Under the pieces are notes generated by a model. The model made no database searches. It was given only the letters and a program-made list of their open reading frames with translations, and was not told the DNA's origin. Positions 6,698-20,109 of a stretch of DNA of 64,000 nt are shown in pieces (positions within the stretch are counted from its first letter, which is position 1; the number at the start of each line of letters is the position of its first letter). The stretch comes from Nannocystis pusilla (GTDB taxonomy: Bacteria; Myxococcota_A; Polyangia; Nannocystales; Nannocystaceae): contig NZ_JAIRAU010000056.1 of the NCBI RefSeq assembly GCF_020073745.1, positions 124,001 to 188,000 on the forward strand. Direction: 5' to 3'. Made by a program: the position numbers and the translations under genes.

Positions 6698-9600
6698 ATG
6701 TGGATCGTCCGACTCGCGCTGCGCCGCCCGTACACGTTCGTCGTGATGGCCTTGATGCTGCTGCTGGCGGGCATCTGGGTGGTTCGGGAGACGCCCACCG
6801 ACGTGCTGCCGGACGTCGACATCCCGGTGATCAGCGTGGTGTGGACGTACACCGGTCTGCCGGCGCAGCAGATCGAGCAGCAGGTCACGCTGTTCAGCGA
6901 GCAGTCGCTGGCGGGCAACGTCACCGACATCCAGACGATCCAGAGCGACAGCTTCGACGGGGTGTCGGTGATCCGGCTGTACCTCCATCCGAACGCGGAC
7001 GTGGCCGCCGCGATGGCGCAGGCGACCGCGGTGTCGCAGACGATCGTGCGCCGCATGCCGCCGGGCATCGTGCCGCCGATCATCCTCCGCTACACCGCGT
7101 CGAGCGTGCCGATCCTGCAGCTGGCGTTCTCGAGCGACACGCTGTCGGAGGCGGAGATCTACGACCACGTCAATCAACGGGTGCGGACGATGCTCAGCGT
7201 GGTCCGCGGGACCCGCTTCCCGCTGCCCGCGGGCGGCAAGCAGCGCCAGATCACCGTCGACCTCGACCCGGCGGCCCTGCGCGCGCACGGGGTGTCGCCG
7301 GCCGAGGTCAGCGCGACGATCGCGGCGCAGAACCTGACCCTCCCGACAGGTGCGGCCAAGATCGCCGAGCGTGAGTATCGCATCAGCCTCAACAGCAGCC
7401 CGGAGGCGATCGCGGCGCTGAACGAGATCCCGCTGGCGGGCGCGGCGGGGCGCCAGCTGTTCGTCCGCGACGTCGCCCACGTGCACGACGGCTACGCGAT
7501 CCAGACCAACATCGCCCGCCGCGACGGCCGCCGCTCGGTGGTGCTCAGCGTGATGAAGACCGGCGACGCGTCGACGACCGACGTCGCCGGCCGCGTGAAG
7601 GCGCTGGTGCCGGTGATCCGCGCGGCGGCGCCCGAGGGCCTCGAGGTCGAGCTGCTGTCCGACCAGTCGACCTTCGTGACGCGGGCGATCGACGGGCTGC
7701 TGGTCGAGGGCGCGATCGCGATGCTGCTGACGGCGACGATGATCCTGCTGTTCCTCGGCAGCGTGCGCGCGACGATCCTGGTGGCGATCAACATCCCGCT
7801 GGCGGTGATCATCTCGCTCCTGTGCCTGCACGGCCTGGGGGCGACGATCAACGTGATGACGCTCGGCGGGCTGGCGCTCGCGGTCGGCATCCTGGTCGAC
7901 GACGCGACGGTGGAGATCGAGAACATCCACCGCAACCTGGCGATGGGCAAGTCGTTGACGCGGGCGATCCTCGACGGGGCGCAGCAGATCGCGGTGCCGG
8001 CGTTCGTGGCGTCGCTGTGCATCAGCATCGTGTTCGTGTCGGTGGTGTTCCTCGAGGGCCCGGCCCGCTTCATCTTCCTGCCGATGGGCATGGCGGTGGC
8101 GTTCGCGGTGATGGCGTCGTACCTGCTGTCGCGCACGCTGGTGCCGACGCTGGCGATGTACCTGCTGCGCGACGACCACGCGGCGGCGCCGGGGCGCGGC
8201 CTGTTCGCGCGCGTCCACCACGGCTTCGAGGCCGGCTTCGAGCGCCTGCGGGCCCGCTACGTCGAGCTGCTGGCGTGGGCGGTGGCGCGGCCGCGGCGGG
8301 TGTTCGCGCTGTTCGGCGCGGTGCTGGTGGCGACGGCGGCGCTGGTGCCGTTCGTCGGCCGCGACTTCTTCCCCCAGGTCGACGCCGGGCAGGTGCGCCT
8401 GCACGTGACGGCGCCGCCGGGGACGCGCATCGAGGAGACGGAGCGGTGGTTCTCGCGGGTCGAGGACCGGATCCGCGAGCTGGTGCCGGCGGAGGAGCGA
8501 GCGAGCATCCTCGACTTCATCGGCATGCCGAGCGGCTACACGCTGGCGATCACCGACAGCAGCAACGTCAGCTCGTCCGACGGCGAGATCCTGCTGACGC
8601 TGGCCCACGACCGCACGCTGCGCACGGCCGACATCGTCCGCGAGCTGCGCGAGGTGCTGCCGCGCGAGTTCCCCGAGCTGTCGTTTTACTTCCAGCCGGC
8701 CGACATCGTCACGCAGATCCTCAACTTCGGCCTGCCGTCGCCGATCGACGTGCAGGTGTCGGGGGCCCAGCGCGACGCGACGCTGGCGGCGGCCCGCTCG
8801 CTCGAGGCGGAGATGCGCGCGGTGCCGGGGGTGGTCGACGTGCACCTGCATCAGGTGGTCGCGGCGCCGCGGCTGCACGTCGAGGTCGACCGCCAGCGCG
8901 CGCACGAGGCCGGGCTGTCGGAGCGCGACGTGGCGGCCAACCTGCTGCTGATGGTGTCGTCGTCGACGCAGGTGAGCCCGACGTTCTGGACCGACCCGAA
9001 GTCGAGCTTCGCCTACCCGGTGGCGATCCAGGTGCCGGAGCACCGCGTCGACTCGCTGGCGGCGCTCGAGACGCTGTCGCTGCCGACGGCCGCCGGCGAG
9101 CAGAAGCTGCTGGTCGACGTGGCCGAGTTCGGCCGCGCGACCACGCCGGTGTTCGTCAGTCACATCAACGTGCAGCCGACCTACAACGTCCGCGCCGACG
9201 TGCAGGACTCGGACCTCGGGTCGGCGGTGGCGCAGCTCGAGGCGATCGTGGCCCGCCACCGCGAGGCGCTGCCGCCGGGGGCGACGATCTCGATCCGCGG
9301 CCAGGCCGACAGCATGCAGGTCGGCTTCGTCCGCCTCGGCGTGGGCCTCGGGTTCGCGGCGCTGCTGGTCTACGCGCTGATGGTGATCAACTTCCAGTCG
9401 TGGAAGCTGCCGTTCATCATCCTGATGGCGCTGCCCGGCGCGGCGGTGGGCATCGTGTTCACGCTGTTCGCGACCGGGACGACCTTCAGCATCCCGTCCC
9501 TGATGGGCGCGGTGATGAGCATCGGCGTGGCGACGGCCAACTCGATCCTGGTGGTGTCGTTCGCCAACGAGCTGCGGCCGCAGGGCATGTCCGCCGCCGA

Positions 9601-9856
9601 GGCGGCGCTGACGGCCGGCAGCGTGCGCCTGCGCCCGGTGCTGATGACGGCGATGGCGATGTTCATCGGCATGCTGCCGATGTCGCTCGGGCTCGGCGAG
9701 GGCGGCGAGCAGAACGCGGCCCTCGGCCGCGCGGTGATGGGCGGCCTGGCCGGGGCGACGCTCGCCACGCTGGGCTTCGTGCCGGTGGTCTACAGCGTGC
9801 TGGCCCGGCGCTGGCGCGCGCAGGTGATCGATCGAGACCTCGAGGAGAGCACATGA
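6698..9856 (+). CDS. RND family efflux transporter, inner-membrane permease
   Basis: A 1,052-residue AcrB-fold permease with the two-fold repeat expected: TM1 at the N-terminus (PYTFVVMALMLLLAGIWVV), a large periplasmic loop, TM2-6, and the repeat from about residue 530. The proton-relay Asp pair is present in LAVGILVDDATVEIENIH (TM4). The TM10 position that is Lys in AcrB reads GVATANSILVVSFANEL, without Lys, as in several non-AcrB RND subgroups. The stop overlaps the adaptor ATG by 4 nt (ATGA). Substrate unknown. No outer-membrane TolC-type gene is adjacent, so a channel encoded elsewhere must be used. Confidence 0.93.
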   Translation: MWIVRLALRRPYTFVVMALMLLLAGIWVVRETPTDVLPDVDIPVISVVWTYTGLPAQQIEQQVTLFSEQSLAGNVTDIQTIQSDSFDGVSVIRLYLHPNADVAAAMAQATAVSQTIVRRMPPGIVPPIILRYTASSVPILQLAFSSDTLSEAEIYDHVNQRVRTMLSVVRGTRFPLPAGGKQRQITVDLDPAALRAHGVSPAEVSATIAAQNLTLPTGAAKIAEREYRISLNSSPEAIAALNEIPLAGAAGRQLFVRDVAHVHDGYAIQTNIARRDGRRSVVLSVMKTGDASTTDVAGRVKALVPVIRAAAPEGLEVELLSDQSTFVTRAIDGLLVEGAIAMLLTATMILLFLGSVRATILVAINIPLAVIISLLCLHGLGATINVMTLGGLALAVGILVDDATVEIENIHRNLAMGKSLTRAILDGAQQIAVPAFVASLCISIVFVSVVFLEGPARFIFLPMGMAVAFAVMASYLLSRTLVPTLAMYLLRDDHAAAPGRGLFARVHHGFEAGFERLRARYVELLAWAVARPRRVFALFGAVLVATAALVPFVGRDFFPQVDAGQVRLHVTAPPGTRIEETERWFSRVEDRIRELVPAEERASILDFIGMPSGYTLAITDSSNVSSSDGEILLTLAHDRTLRTADIVRELREVLPREFPELSFYFQPADIVTQILNFGLPSPIDVQVSGAQRDATLAAARSLEAEMRAVPGVVDVHLHQVVAAPRLHVEVDRQRAHEAGLSERDVAANLLLMVSSSTQVSPTFWTDPKSSFAYPVAIQVPEHRVDSLAALETLSLPTAAGEQKLLVDVAEFGRATTPVFVSHINVQPTYNVRADVQDSDLGSAVAQLEAIVARHREALPPGATISIRGQADSMQVGFVRLGVGLGFAALLVYALMVINFQSWKLPFIILMALPGAAVGIVFTLFATGTTFSIPSLMGAVMSIGVATANSILVVSFANELRPQGMSAAEAALTAGSVRLRPVLMTAMAMFIGMLPMSLGLGEGGEQNAALGRAVMGGLAGATLATLGFVPVVYSVLARRWRAQVIDRDLEEST

Positions 9857-10989
9857 CGACGAAGTCAGGCAGGACCGCGTGGCCGGTGATGGCGACGATC
9901 GTGGCGGCGCTGGCCGGGGCGGTGGTGATCGGCGTCGGGCCGCGGCTCGAGCAGCGCGACGCGCGGGCGAAGACGCTGGCGGAGGCGACCGGCCCTCGCC
10001 GCGTGCGCGTGGCGGCGGTGCGCGCGGGCGACGAGAAGCACGAGCTGACGCTGCCGGCGAGCTCGACGCCGATCCGCCAGGCGACGCTCTACAGCAAGTC
10101 GACGGGGTTCGTGCGCAGGTACCTGGTCGACCTCGGCGACCAGGTGAAGGCGGGCCAGGTCCTGGCGGAGATCGAGGCGCCCGAGACCGACGAGGAGATC
10201 CGGCTGGCGAAGGCGCGGCTGGCCGAGGCGCGCGCGAACGTGGGGCTGCACCAGGCGACGTCGGATCGCACGCGCTCGCTGGCGGGCGCCGGGGCGGCGT
10301 CGCGGCAGGAGGCCGACGACGCGCAGGCGCTGGCCAACTCGGCCGGGGCGCTGGTGGCGACGCGCAAGGCCGACCTGCAGCGGCTCAAGGCGCTGCGCGA
10401 GTACCAGCAGATCGTGGCGCCGTTCGACGGGGTGATCACGCGCCGCCTGGTCAACCCCGGGGCGCTGGTCGGCCCGGCCGGCGCCGGCGGGGTGCCGATG
10501 TTCGAGATCGCCGACGTCTCGACGCTGCGCGTGGTGGTCGACGTGCCCGACAGCCACGCCGGCGACGTGAAGGTCGGCGGCACGGCCGAGCTCTACTCGC
10601 CGCGCGACCCGGGACGCGTGGTCGCGGGGGTGGTCACGCGCGCGAGCGGGGTGCTCGACACGTCGACGCGGACGCTGCGCGTCGAGCTCGACGTGCCCGG
10701 CGACGAGGGGCTGCTGCCGGGCGCGTTCGTGTACGTGCGCCTGCACGTGCCGCGCGCCCGACCGGTGCCGATGATCCCGGCGAGCGCGCTGGTGGTGCGC
10801 AAGGAGGGCACGCTGGTGGCGAGGATCGCGGACGGGGTGGTGACGCTGGTGCCGGTCAAGCTCGGGCGCGACTTCGGCAAGGAGATCGAGGTGCTCGAGG
10901 GCGTGGCCGCCGGCGACGAGGTGGTGCTGCAGCCGCCCGACACGCTCGAGTCCGGCCAGGCGGTCGAGGTGGTGCCGTCGATCGGATGA
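9853..10989 (+). CDS. RND efflux periplasmic adaptor (membrane fusion protein)
   Basis: A 378-residue HlyD/AcrA-type adaptor. An N-terminal membrane anchor (VMATIVAALAGAVVIGVG) is followed by a barrel-sandwich lipoyl-like domain (YSKSTGFVRRYLVDLGDQVK), an alpha-helical hairpin (residues ~115-175), the second half of the lipoyl motif (IVAPFDGVITRRLVNPGALV) and beta-barrel domains. ATGA overlap with the permease stop indicates translational coupling. It links the permease to an outer-membrane channel. In this operon it follows the permease, the reverse of the acrAB order. Confidence 0.93.
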   Translation: MTTKSGRTAWPVMATIVAALAGAVVIGVGPRLEQRDARAKTLAEATGPRRVRVAAVRAGDEKHELTLPASSTPIRQATLYSKSTGFVRRYLVDLGDQVKAGQVLAEIEAPETDEEIRLAKARLAEARANVGLHQATSDRTRSLAGAGAASRQEADDAQALANSAGALVATRKADLQRLKALREYQQIVAPFDGVITRRLVNPGALVGPAGAGGVPMFEIADVSTLRVVVDVPDSHAGDVKVGGTAELYSPRDPGRVVAGVVTRASGVLDTSTRTLRVELDVPGDEGLLPGAFVYVRLHVPRARPVPMIPASALVVRKEGTLVARIADGVVTLVPVKLGRDFGKEIEVLEGVAAGDEVVLQPPDTLESGQAVEVVPSIG

Positions 10990-11023
10990 GTCCTCTTCGA
11001 CATGTGCAATGGGACCTGTGAAT

Positions 11024-11051
11024 GAGGACATGCCCCCGGGGGCATGTCCTC
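11024..11051. terminator. Perfect 28-bp palindrome between convergent genes
   Basis: GAGGACATGCCCCC followed directly by its complement GGGGGCATGTCCTC, a 14-bp arm with no spacer. It sits between the adaptor gene (ends 10989) and the convergent lipoprotein gene (ends 11067), so it can act as a bidirectional terminator. Member of the GGACATG hairpin family. Confidence 0.65.
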
Positions 11052-11066
11052 GCGGGCATCATCGGC

Positions 11067-11750
11067 TCAGAAGCCGAGGTACTCGAGGCGCCACTGCTCG
11101 CCGTCCCAGAACGCGACGGCGGCCGAGTCGCCGCCGTCGACGAGGAGGCCGTCGCCGACGACGCCGCGCACCTTGAACTTGCGGCCCTTGCCGTCGATGA
11201 AGCCGCGGCGCTTGCCGGGGGGGCCGTCGGCGCGCCAGACGTCCCAGCGGGCCAGGAAGTCGAGGTCGTCGGGGATCGGGGCGCTGCTCGTGCTGCCGTC
11301 GGCGGTCTCGCGCCAGGTGCGGCCCTGCTCGCCGGCGCCGAGGAGGTCGCCGCCGCCGCGGCCCCAGACGATGGCCAGACCGACCCGGGTGTCGCCGCGC
11401 GGGCGCACGAGGGCGACGCCGTCTTGCTTGCCGTCGCCGTCGAGGTCGCCCTCGCGGGTGCAGGCGAGCTCGGTGTGAGCGGCGCAGGCCGACTCGAGAT
11501 CGGGCCGCCAGGCGACGACGCGCACGAGCACCGGGTCGGTCGGCTCGGGGCTGGCCGCGGGCGGCGAGGGCTCGCTCGCGGGCGCGGGTGCAGCCTCGGG
11601 GGCGGGCGCGGGGGCGGGTGCCGGCGCCGATTCGACGGGGGGCGGCGTCGCGGCGAGCGGATCGGGCTCGGGCGGCGGCGTGTCGCGCGGCACGAGGCCG
11701 ACGGTGCAGGCCGAGAGGGCGCAGCAGCACAGAGCTCGCGGGACGGACAT
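11067..11750 (-). CDS. Lipoprotein with Pro/Ala-rich linker, function unknown
   Basis: A 227-residue lipoprotein. The N-terminus MSVPRALCCCALSACTVGL has a short hydrophobic core and lipobox LSAC, followed by about 60 residues of Pro/Ala/Glu linker with repeated AP pairs. The C-terminal domain contains one DLDGDGKQDG calcium-loop or FG-GAP-like motif and a Trp-rich end (AFWDGEQWRLEYLGF). The ATG at 11750 was chosen because upstream codons give an Arg-rich, non-export sequence. I do not recognise the domain; it may report or bind an envelope ligand. Confidence 0.7.
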   Translation of the reverse strand: MSVPRALCCCALSACTVGLVPRDTPPPEPDPLAATPPPVESAPAPAPAPAPEAAPAPASEPSPPAASPEPTDPVLVRVVAWRPDLESACAAHTELACTREGDLDGDGKQDGVALVRPRGDTRVGLAIVWGRGGGDLLGAGEQGRTWRETADGSTSSAPIPDDLDFLARWDVWRADGPPGKRRGFIDGKGRKFKVRGVVGDGLLVDGGDSAAVAFWDGEQWRLEYLGF

Positions 11751-12059
11751 CGCGCGCAGGGTACAGCAGGCCGGGTCCGCGGTCACTCGCTCGCGGGTCG
11801 CATGCGCGGGACCGCGGGGTCGCGCCCGCGTGGGGCCAGAAGTCGCCCGCGCCCGCGAGCGACGCGGCGCTGCCGGTCGCCTGGGCCTGGCCGGCGCTGA
11901 CCCACCCGGCACCGCAGGGCCGGCCCGGCGCTGCGCCGGATGTTCGCCGTCGCCGCAGGCGCGGGCCTGCTCGTCGTGAGCGCGTTGTTCCTGCTCGAGA
12001 CGATCGGCGAGAGCCGGCGAGCATCGGCGGGCCCGCGGGCGAGTTGGACATGTTTAAAA

Positions 12060-12083
12060 GGACATGGCTGTTTTACCATGTCC
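12060..12083. terminator. Hairpin downstream of small lipoprotein gene
   Basis: GGACATGG and CCATGTCC with an 8-nt AT-rich loop, flanked by further T/A-rich sequence. It lies 18 nt past the stop of the minus-strand gene ending at 12101. It has the same core as the other 3'-end hairpins. Confidence 0.6.
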
Positions 12084-12100
12084 AAAGAGTCATGGAGCGA

Positions 12101-12364
12101 TCAGCACTTGTCGCCGAGCGTGCCGGACGGGCCGCCGGTGGGCGGAAGGTTGAAGGAGTTGAGACAGCCGGGGTTCTTGTCGTCGTCGGTGGTGCCGGCG
12201 CTGGTGGTCTGGACCTCGGGGCCCTCGCCGGTGGTGTCTTCCTCGCCGGTGGTCGACTCGTCGCCGGTCTCGCTGCGCTCGATGTTCTTGTCGTCGGGGT
12301 CGTCGCAGGCGACGGCGGCGGTGAGGGAGAGGGCGAGGAGGAGGGCTGAGAAGACTTTGGACAT
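12101..12364 (-). CDS. Small Thr/Asp-rich lipoprotein
   Basis: 87 residues. The signal peptide MSKVFSALLLALSLTAAVAC has its lipobox at Cys20, followed by an acidic Thr/Glu/Asp/Gly-rich stretch with three TTGE/STTGE units and a short conserved-looking tail with two Cys (NPGCLNSFNLPPTGGPSGTL ... DKC). The composition resembles the linkers of the large lipoproteins here but lacks a folded domain. Function unknown. It is probably surface exposed, with one disulfide between the two tail cysteines. Confidence 0.7.
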   Translation of the reverse strand: MSKVFSALLLALSLTAAVACDDPDDKNIERSETGDESTTGEEDTTGEGPEVQTTSAGTTDDDKNPGCLNSFNLPPTGGPSGTLGDKC

Positions 12365-12718
12365 GACGCGGGTCTCCGTGACGACGCGCGTGCGCCTGGA
12401 GGGCGGACGCACGCGCGGCGCGATCGATCGGGCGGTGGAGGCGGACGGTTGCGGGCCGCGACGAGGCGGCCCGGAAGGGGCGGACAAACAGCGGGCCGCG
12501 CGGCCGCTCGCAGCAGCCGTCAGGGCCTGACGAGGAGCGCGGCCCGCAGCGCCGCGCCCAGGATGACGGGAGTCTCAAGCTGGCGCCCGGGACAGGTCCC
12601 AAAGCACCTGTCAGACACCACGCCCATTGAGACCGGACCGTCGCCGGCGGAGTTTTGCCGGTGCAGCGAACTGAGAAGCGCGTGCAGGGAGCGGCCGCCT
12701 GTGGCAGGATTCGCAGCC
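12365..12718. other. Intergenic region without a recognisable gene
   Basis: 354 nt between the small lipoprotein start and the next plus-strand gene. No convincing coding frame is visible. It contains a GC-rich segment with complementary GCGGGCC/GGCCCGC arms around 12490-12550 and the GACAGGT/ACCTGTC hairpin at 12591-12612. Promoters for both neighbours presumably lie here. Confidence 0.4.
12591..12612. repeat. Short hairpin repeat (GACAGGT/ACCTGTC)
   Basis: A perfect 7-bp inverted repeat with an 8-nt loop in intergenic DNA. It is the CTGTC-type variant of the dispersed family. Confidence 0.45.
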
Positions 12719-12946
12719 ATGGAGCACCGCACCCGAACAGTCGCGCAAAACGAACAATGCACCGTGCAGCAGTGCACGTGCGGGATGCTGCACGTGAGCG
12801 TCGGCGCGGTGACGGTGCGCATGCGGCCAGCCGCCGCCGGCCAGCTGCGCGACGCCCTCGCGGCGGCGCTGCAGAAGATCGAGGCCGACGATCCGTCGCG
12901 CGGCGCGCCGCGCGTCACGTCGCGCGGCGATGACCTGCCGTCGTGA
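12719..12946 (+). CDS. 75-aa protein with CxC motif
   Basis: A small soluble protein. The core QCTVQQCTCGMLHVSVGAVT contains three Cys (C-x4-C-x-C), followed by a helix AAAGQLRDALAAALQKIEAD. The pattern of a Cys pair, a short beta hairpin with LHV..G.VTV and a C-terminal helix looks like a small family seen in environmental bacteria, possibly metal binding, but this is recollection rather than proof. The ATG at 12719 is the only start that gives this conserved-looking core at a sensible distance. It lies alone, 200 nt before the large TPR gene. Confidence 0.6.
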   Translation: MEHRTRTVAQNEQCTVQQCTCGMLHVSVGAVTVRMRPAAAGQLRDALAAALQKIEADDPSRGAPRVTSRGDDLPS

Positions 12947-13148
12947 CGCGCCGCGGCGGCTCGCGATCCGGTAGCTCCGCGATCCCGGCAGCGCCGCAGA
13001 CCGGCGGCGGGGCGCCGTCTGCATGTACAAGCGCCGCTCGAAGTCGCGCCGAAACCGCGCTCCGCTGGCGATTTGGGGCGAAAAGGGGGTTCGTCCCGGC
13101 TGTGGGGAGCCGCAGGAGATCGAGTAGAGTGGGCCCCGGTAGCCCGCC

Positions 13149-17120
<3,972 letters not shown>

Positions 17121-17359
17121 CGACGCGCCCGAAGGGCGTGGGGTCAGGCGACGTAGAGGTGGCCGCGAGGCCGCCTCAACGTGGCCGGCGTCCCGCCACA
17201 CTTGGCGGCATGCTCGGCGCGGACAGGCCCGCGTTGCCCCGCGATGTCGCGCCTCGCCGGCGTCGGTGGGTGTGTGCTCCTGCAGCCAACTCGTTCTGCT
17301 CAACAAGCGGCGCGGGGCCGCGCTTGCCCGGTCGGACGAAGGGTGATAGGACCGCTTCA

Positions 17360-19075
17360 ATGACACGAGCGAAGCAGTGGTTGCGTTGGCCGATCGGGTG
17401 CGGGCGTGCAGCGGCGTTGGCGACGTTGCTGGCGGTCTCCGGGCTCTCGGGCTGTACCAAGTCGAACGAGCAGGTCGCGGTCGAGGTGCTGGCGGACCCG
17501 GGCGTGCGCGAGCTGCTGAGCAACATCCCGGCCGACACACCGTATGCGTACATCAGCTTCGGCGGCTCGATGCGGCCGATGGTCGAGAAGATGTACAAGC
17601 AGCTGTCGCCGCTGATCGACAAGGTGTCGCCGACGATCGAGAAGGAGATCCCGCTCGAGGGCGAGTGGGCGCCGCTCATCCGCGCGCTCTTCAGCGAATT
17701 CAAGGCGATCGTGAAGGACGGCGGGCTCGACCGCACCGGCATCGATATCGACGGACGGGCCGCGTTCTACGGCATCGGCGGGCTGCCGGCGATGCGGTGG
17801 TCGTTGAAAGATCCGCAGGCGCTGCGCGACCTGCTGGGCCGCGTGCAGCAGAACGGCGCTGTCACGATCCCGACCTGCAAGCTCGGCGACGCCGACTACT
17901 GGTGCGGTGAGTTCGCCGGGGTCAAGCTGGCGGCGGCGGTCGTCAGCAACGAGCTCGTCATGGGCATCGCGCCGACGGCGATGGCCGACAAGGTGTTCGA
18001 GATCCTGTTCGGCAAGACGAAGCCGGAGCGGTCGCTGGCCGACTCGCAGAAGCTGCGCGACCTGCTGGCGAAGTGGCAGCTCGGCCGCTTCAACGCCGGC
18101 TTCGTCGACGTGCGGGTCATCGCCGAGGCGCTCCTCGGCGAGGGCGACCCGCTCAACAAGGAGGTGCTGACCGCCGTGAACCCGCGGGTCGTCGAGCGCT
18201 GGCCGCAGATCACTCAGGTGTGCAAGGACGAGATCCGCGGGCTCGTCGCGATCGCGCCGATGATCGTGTTCGGCAGCGAGTCGATGAGCGCCGAGGGCTT
18301 CGAGATGGTGTTCGGCGTCGAGCTGCGGTCCGACATCGCCCAGGACCTCAAGTCGTTGCGCGCGTCGGTGCCGGGCCTGAGCCAGGAGCTGCGCGAGCAG
18401 GTGATCTTCGCCATGGGCGCGGGCGCCGACGTCGGCAAGGCGATCGAGCTGGTGCTGCGCAAGGGCAAAGAGGTGTCGCAGTCGCCGTATCAGTGCCCGG
18501 AGCTGGCCGAGCTCAACCAGGCGGCGACGAAGATCGGGCAGGACACGTCGGCGATCCCGAAGTGGGTGCCCGGCCTGCGCGGCGGCAGCCTGGTCCTCAC
18601 CGACATCAAGATGGCGGGCTTCTTGCCGTCGTCGATCACGGCCCACGCGGTGCTGGCGGCCGCCGACCCGAAGGCGGTCTACGAGGCGATCCGCGCCGAG
18701 ACGCCGGCGATCGCGGCGTACGAGTTCAGCGACGACGGTACGGTCAAGACGCTGCCCGACGGCACGGTGCCGTTCGTCAACGGCATCGCCTACGGGGCGA
18801 AGGCCGGGGCCGGCATCGTCGTGGCGATCGGGCCGGGCTCGGAGGCGAAGGTCGGCGAGCTGCTGGCGGCGCCGGAGGTGAAGGACCCGCCGCTCGCGCT
18901 GTTCGCCTATGACCTCGGCAAGATGATGGAGCAGCTGCAGCCGCTGATGGGCATGGCGGGGCAGTCCGAACTGACGGCGGCGCTCGACATCTACAAGATG
19001 TTCGGGCCCTCGGGCTACGAGATGTACGCCGAGGATCGCGGGCTGGTGTTCAAGGCGGCGATGAAGCTGCGCTGA
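17360..19075 (+). CDS. Large lipoprotein, function unknown
   Basis: 571 residues with a signal peptide ending in VSGLSGC (lipobox Cys ~30). The mature part begins TKSNEQVAVEVLADPGVREL and shows repeated alpha/beta segments (AAFYGIGGLPAMRWSLKDPQ; LVLTDIKMAGFLPSSI; GIVVAIGPGSEAKV), reminiscent of predicted envelope proteins of myxobacteria whose function is unknown. Four Cys are scattered in the middle (TCKLGDADYWCGEF; QVCKDE; YQCPEL). Its 3' end overlaps the convergent DUF1835-type gene by 26 bp. No operon partner is evident. Confidence 0.8.
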   Translation: MTRAKQWLRWPIGCGRAAALATLLAVSGLSGCTKSNEQVAVEVLADPGVRELLSNIPADTPYAYISFGGSMRPMVEKMYKQLSPLIDKVSPTIEKEIPLEGEWAPLIRALFSEFKAIVKDGGLDRTGIDIDGRAAFYGIGGLPAMRWSLKDPQALRDLLGRVQQNGAVTIPTCKLGDADYWCGEFAGVKLAAAVVSNELVMGIAPTAMADKVFEILFGKTKPERSLADSQKLRDLLAKWQLGRFNAGFVDVRVIAEALLGEGDPLNKEVLTAVNPRVVERWPQITQVCKDEIRGLVAIAPMIVFGSESMSAEGFEMVFGVELRSDIAQDLKSLRASVPGLSQELREQVIFAMGAGADVGKAIELVLRKGKEVSQSPYQCPELAELNQAATKIGQDTSAIPKWVPGLRGGSLVLTDIKMAGFLPSSITAHAVLAAADPKAVYEAIRAETPAIAAYEFSDDGTVKTLPDGTVPFVNGIAYGAKAGAGIVVAIGPGSEAKVGELLAAPEVKDPPLALFAYDLGKMMEQLQPLMGMAGQSELTAALDIYKMFGPSGYEMYAEDRGLVFKAAMKLR

Positions 19076-19781
19076 GCAGGTCGTTGGCCGCCTGCATGCG
19101 CGTGGTGCAGGCGTCGCGCAGGCGGCCGACGATCACGTCGCCGTACCACGCGCCGTGGGCCGGCAGCTCGCGCGCGCGCAGGGCCTCGAGCAGGGCCGGG
19201 AGGTCGGACACGCCCGAGCGGACCAGGCTCTCGACCTCGCGCTCGGTGCGGTGTTCGTTGCGGTCCTGGAGGACGCGGCGGATGGCGGAGCCGAGGTGCG
19301 GCAGGCGCTGGTCGTTGGCGGCGCGACGCAGGCGGAGGGCGATTCCGGCCGGGTCGTTGTCGCAGAAGTCGAACCACAGCGCGGCGGCGAAGAAGCGCAG
19401 CGACTCGGCGTTGCGGCGGGCGGCGAACGCCGCGTGCAGCTCGCTCGGGGTCAGCTCGGTGACGGCGCGCGACAGCGGGACGATCGAGCATGGCCCATCG
19501 GACATGTACGCGAGCAGCTCGACGAGCTGCAGCTGCTCCCAAGGGTCGGGGCCGAACCACAACACCCGCTCGCAGTCGGTCGGCAGCTCCTCGGCGCGCT
19601 GGATCTCCGCCAGGTCGGCCTGCCAGAAGGCCATGCGGAGGAACACGTGCCGGCCGCGCTCGCGCGAGCAAGGGCCGACCGCGGCGCTGTCACGCCAGCC
19701 GAGGACTTCACCGTCGAGCCCGACCTCGCGGGCAAACCCGGCGGCACAATCACCTGCGTGGATGTGAAGGATCGGTAGCAC
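19050..19781 (-). CDS. DUF1835 / DUF3658-type protein
   Basis: 243 residues. The N-terminus MLPILHIHAGDCAAGFAREV matches the DUF1835 signature (hhHIhnGDsaA), followed by ERVLWFGPDPWEQLQLVELL. The C-terminal part, with RRVLQDRNEHRTEREVESLV, fits DUF3658. The family is widespread and of unknown biochemical function. No export signal, so it is cytoplasmic. It is convergent with and overlapping the large lipoprotein gene, so antisense interaction at the 3' ends is possible. Confidence 0.8.
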   Translation of the reverse strand: MLPILHIHAGDCAAGFAREVGLDGEVLGWRDSAAVGPCSRERGRHVFLRMAFWQADLAEIQRAEELPTDCERVLWFGPDPWEQLQLVELLAYMSDGPCSIVPLSRAVTELTPSELHAAFAARRNAESLRFFAAALWFDFCDNDPAGIALRLRRAANDQRLPHLGSAIRRVLQDRNEHRTEREVESLVRSGVSDLPALLEALRARELPAHGAWYGDVIVGRLRDACTTRMQAANDLLSAASSPP

Positions 19782-20109
19782 GCCCCGGTAATGGACCCGG
19801 TCCCGGGGCGGTGCAACTTGAGCGCGTCACCGACGGGAGGCGGCTCTGCGACCTCCATGAGAAGGGCCACTGGCGCACGGTGGACGCGGGTGCGTCTATA
19901 TGCGCGGGTGATCGCCGGCACGCGCTCCTGGACGCTGTGAACCGGGCTCGGTGCGAACGTCGGTCCGGGCGCGTTTCCATGATGGATTCTTGATGGGCTG
20001 CGCAAAGCCCGAAGTCCACCCGGGGGTACTTGGCAGCAGGTCCGCTGACCGCTAGCGTCGGTGTGATGGCGGAGCCATCGAGCTCGACCACGGTGGGCTG
20101 CCGCCGCAC
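19782..20109. other. Intergenic region without a recognisable gene
   Basis: 328 nt between divergent genes. It presumably holds both promoters. The frame of the downstream hydroxylase gene stays open for about 45 nt upstream of the GTG at 20110 (ELDHGGLPPHV is coding-like), so that start may be slightly further upstream. Nothing else is recognised. Confidence 0.35.

Noticed and set aside
6698-9856. Missing TM10 lysine as evidence that the RND pump is inactive
   Set aside because: The Asp pair is intact and many RND subgroups naturally lack the AcrB lysine, so it only indicates a non-AcrB type.
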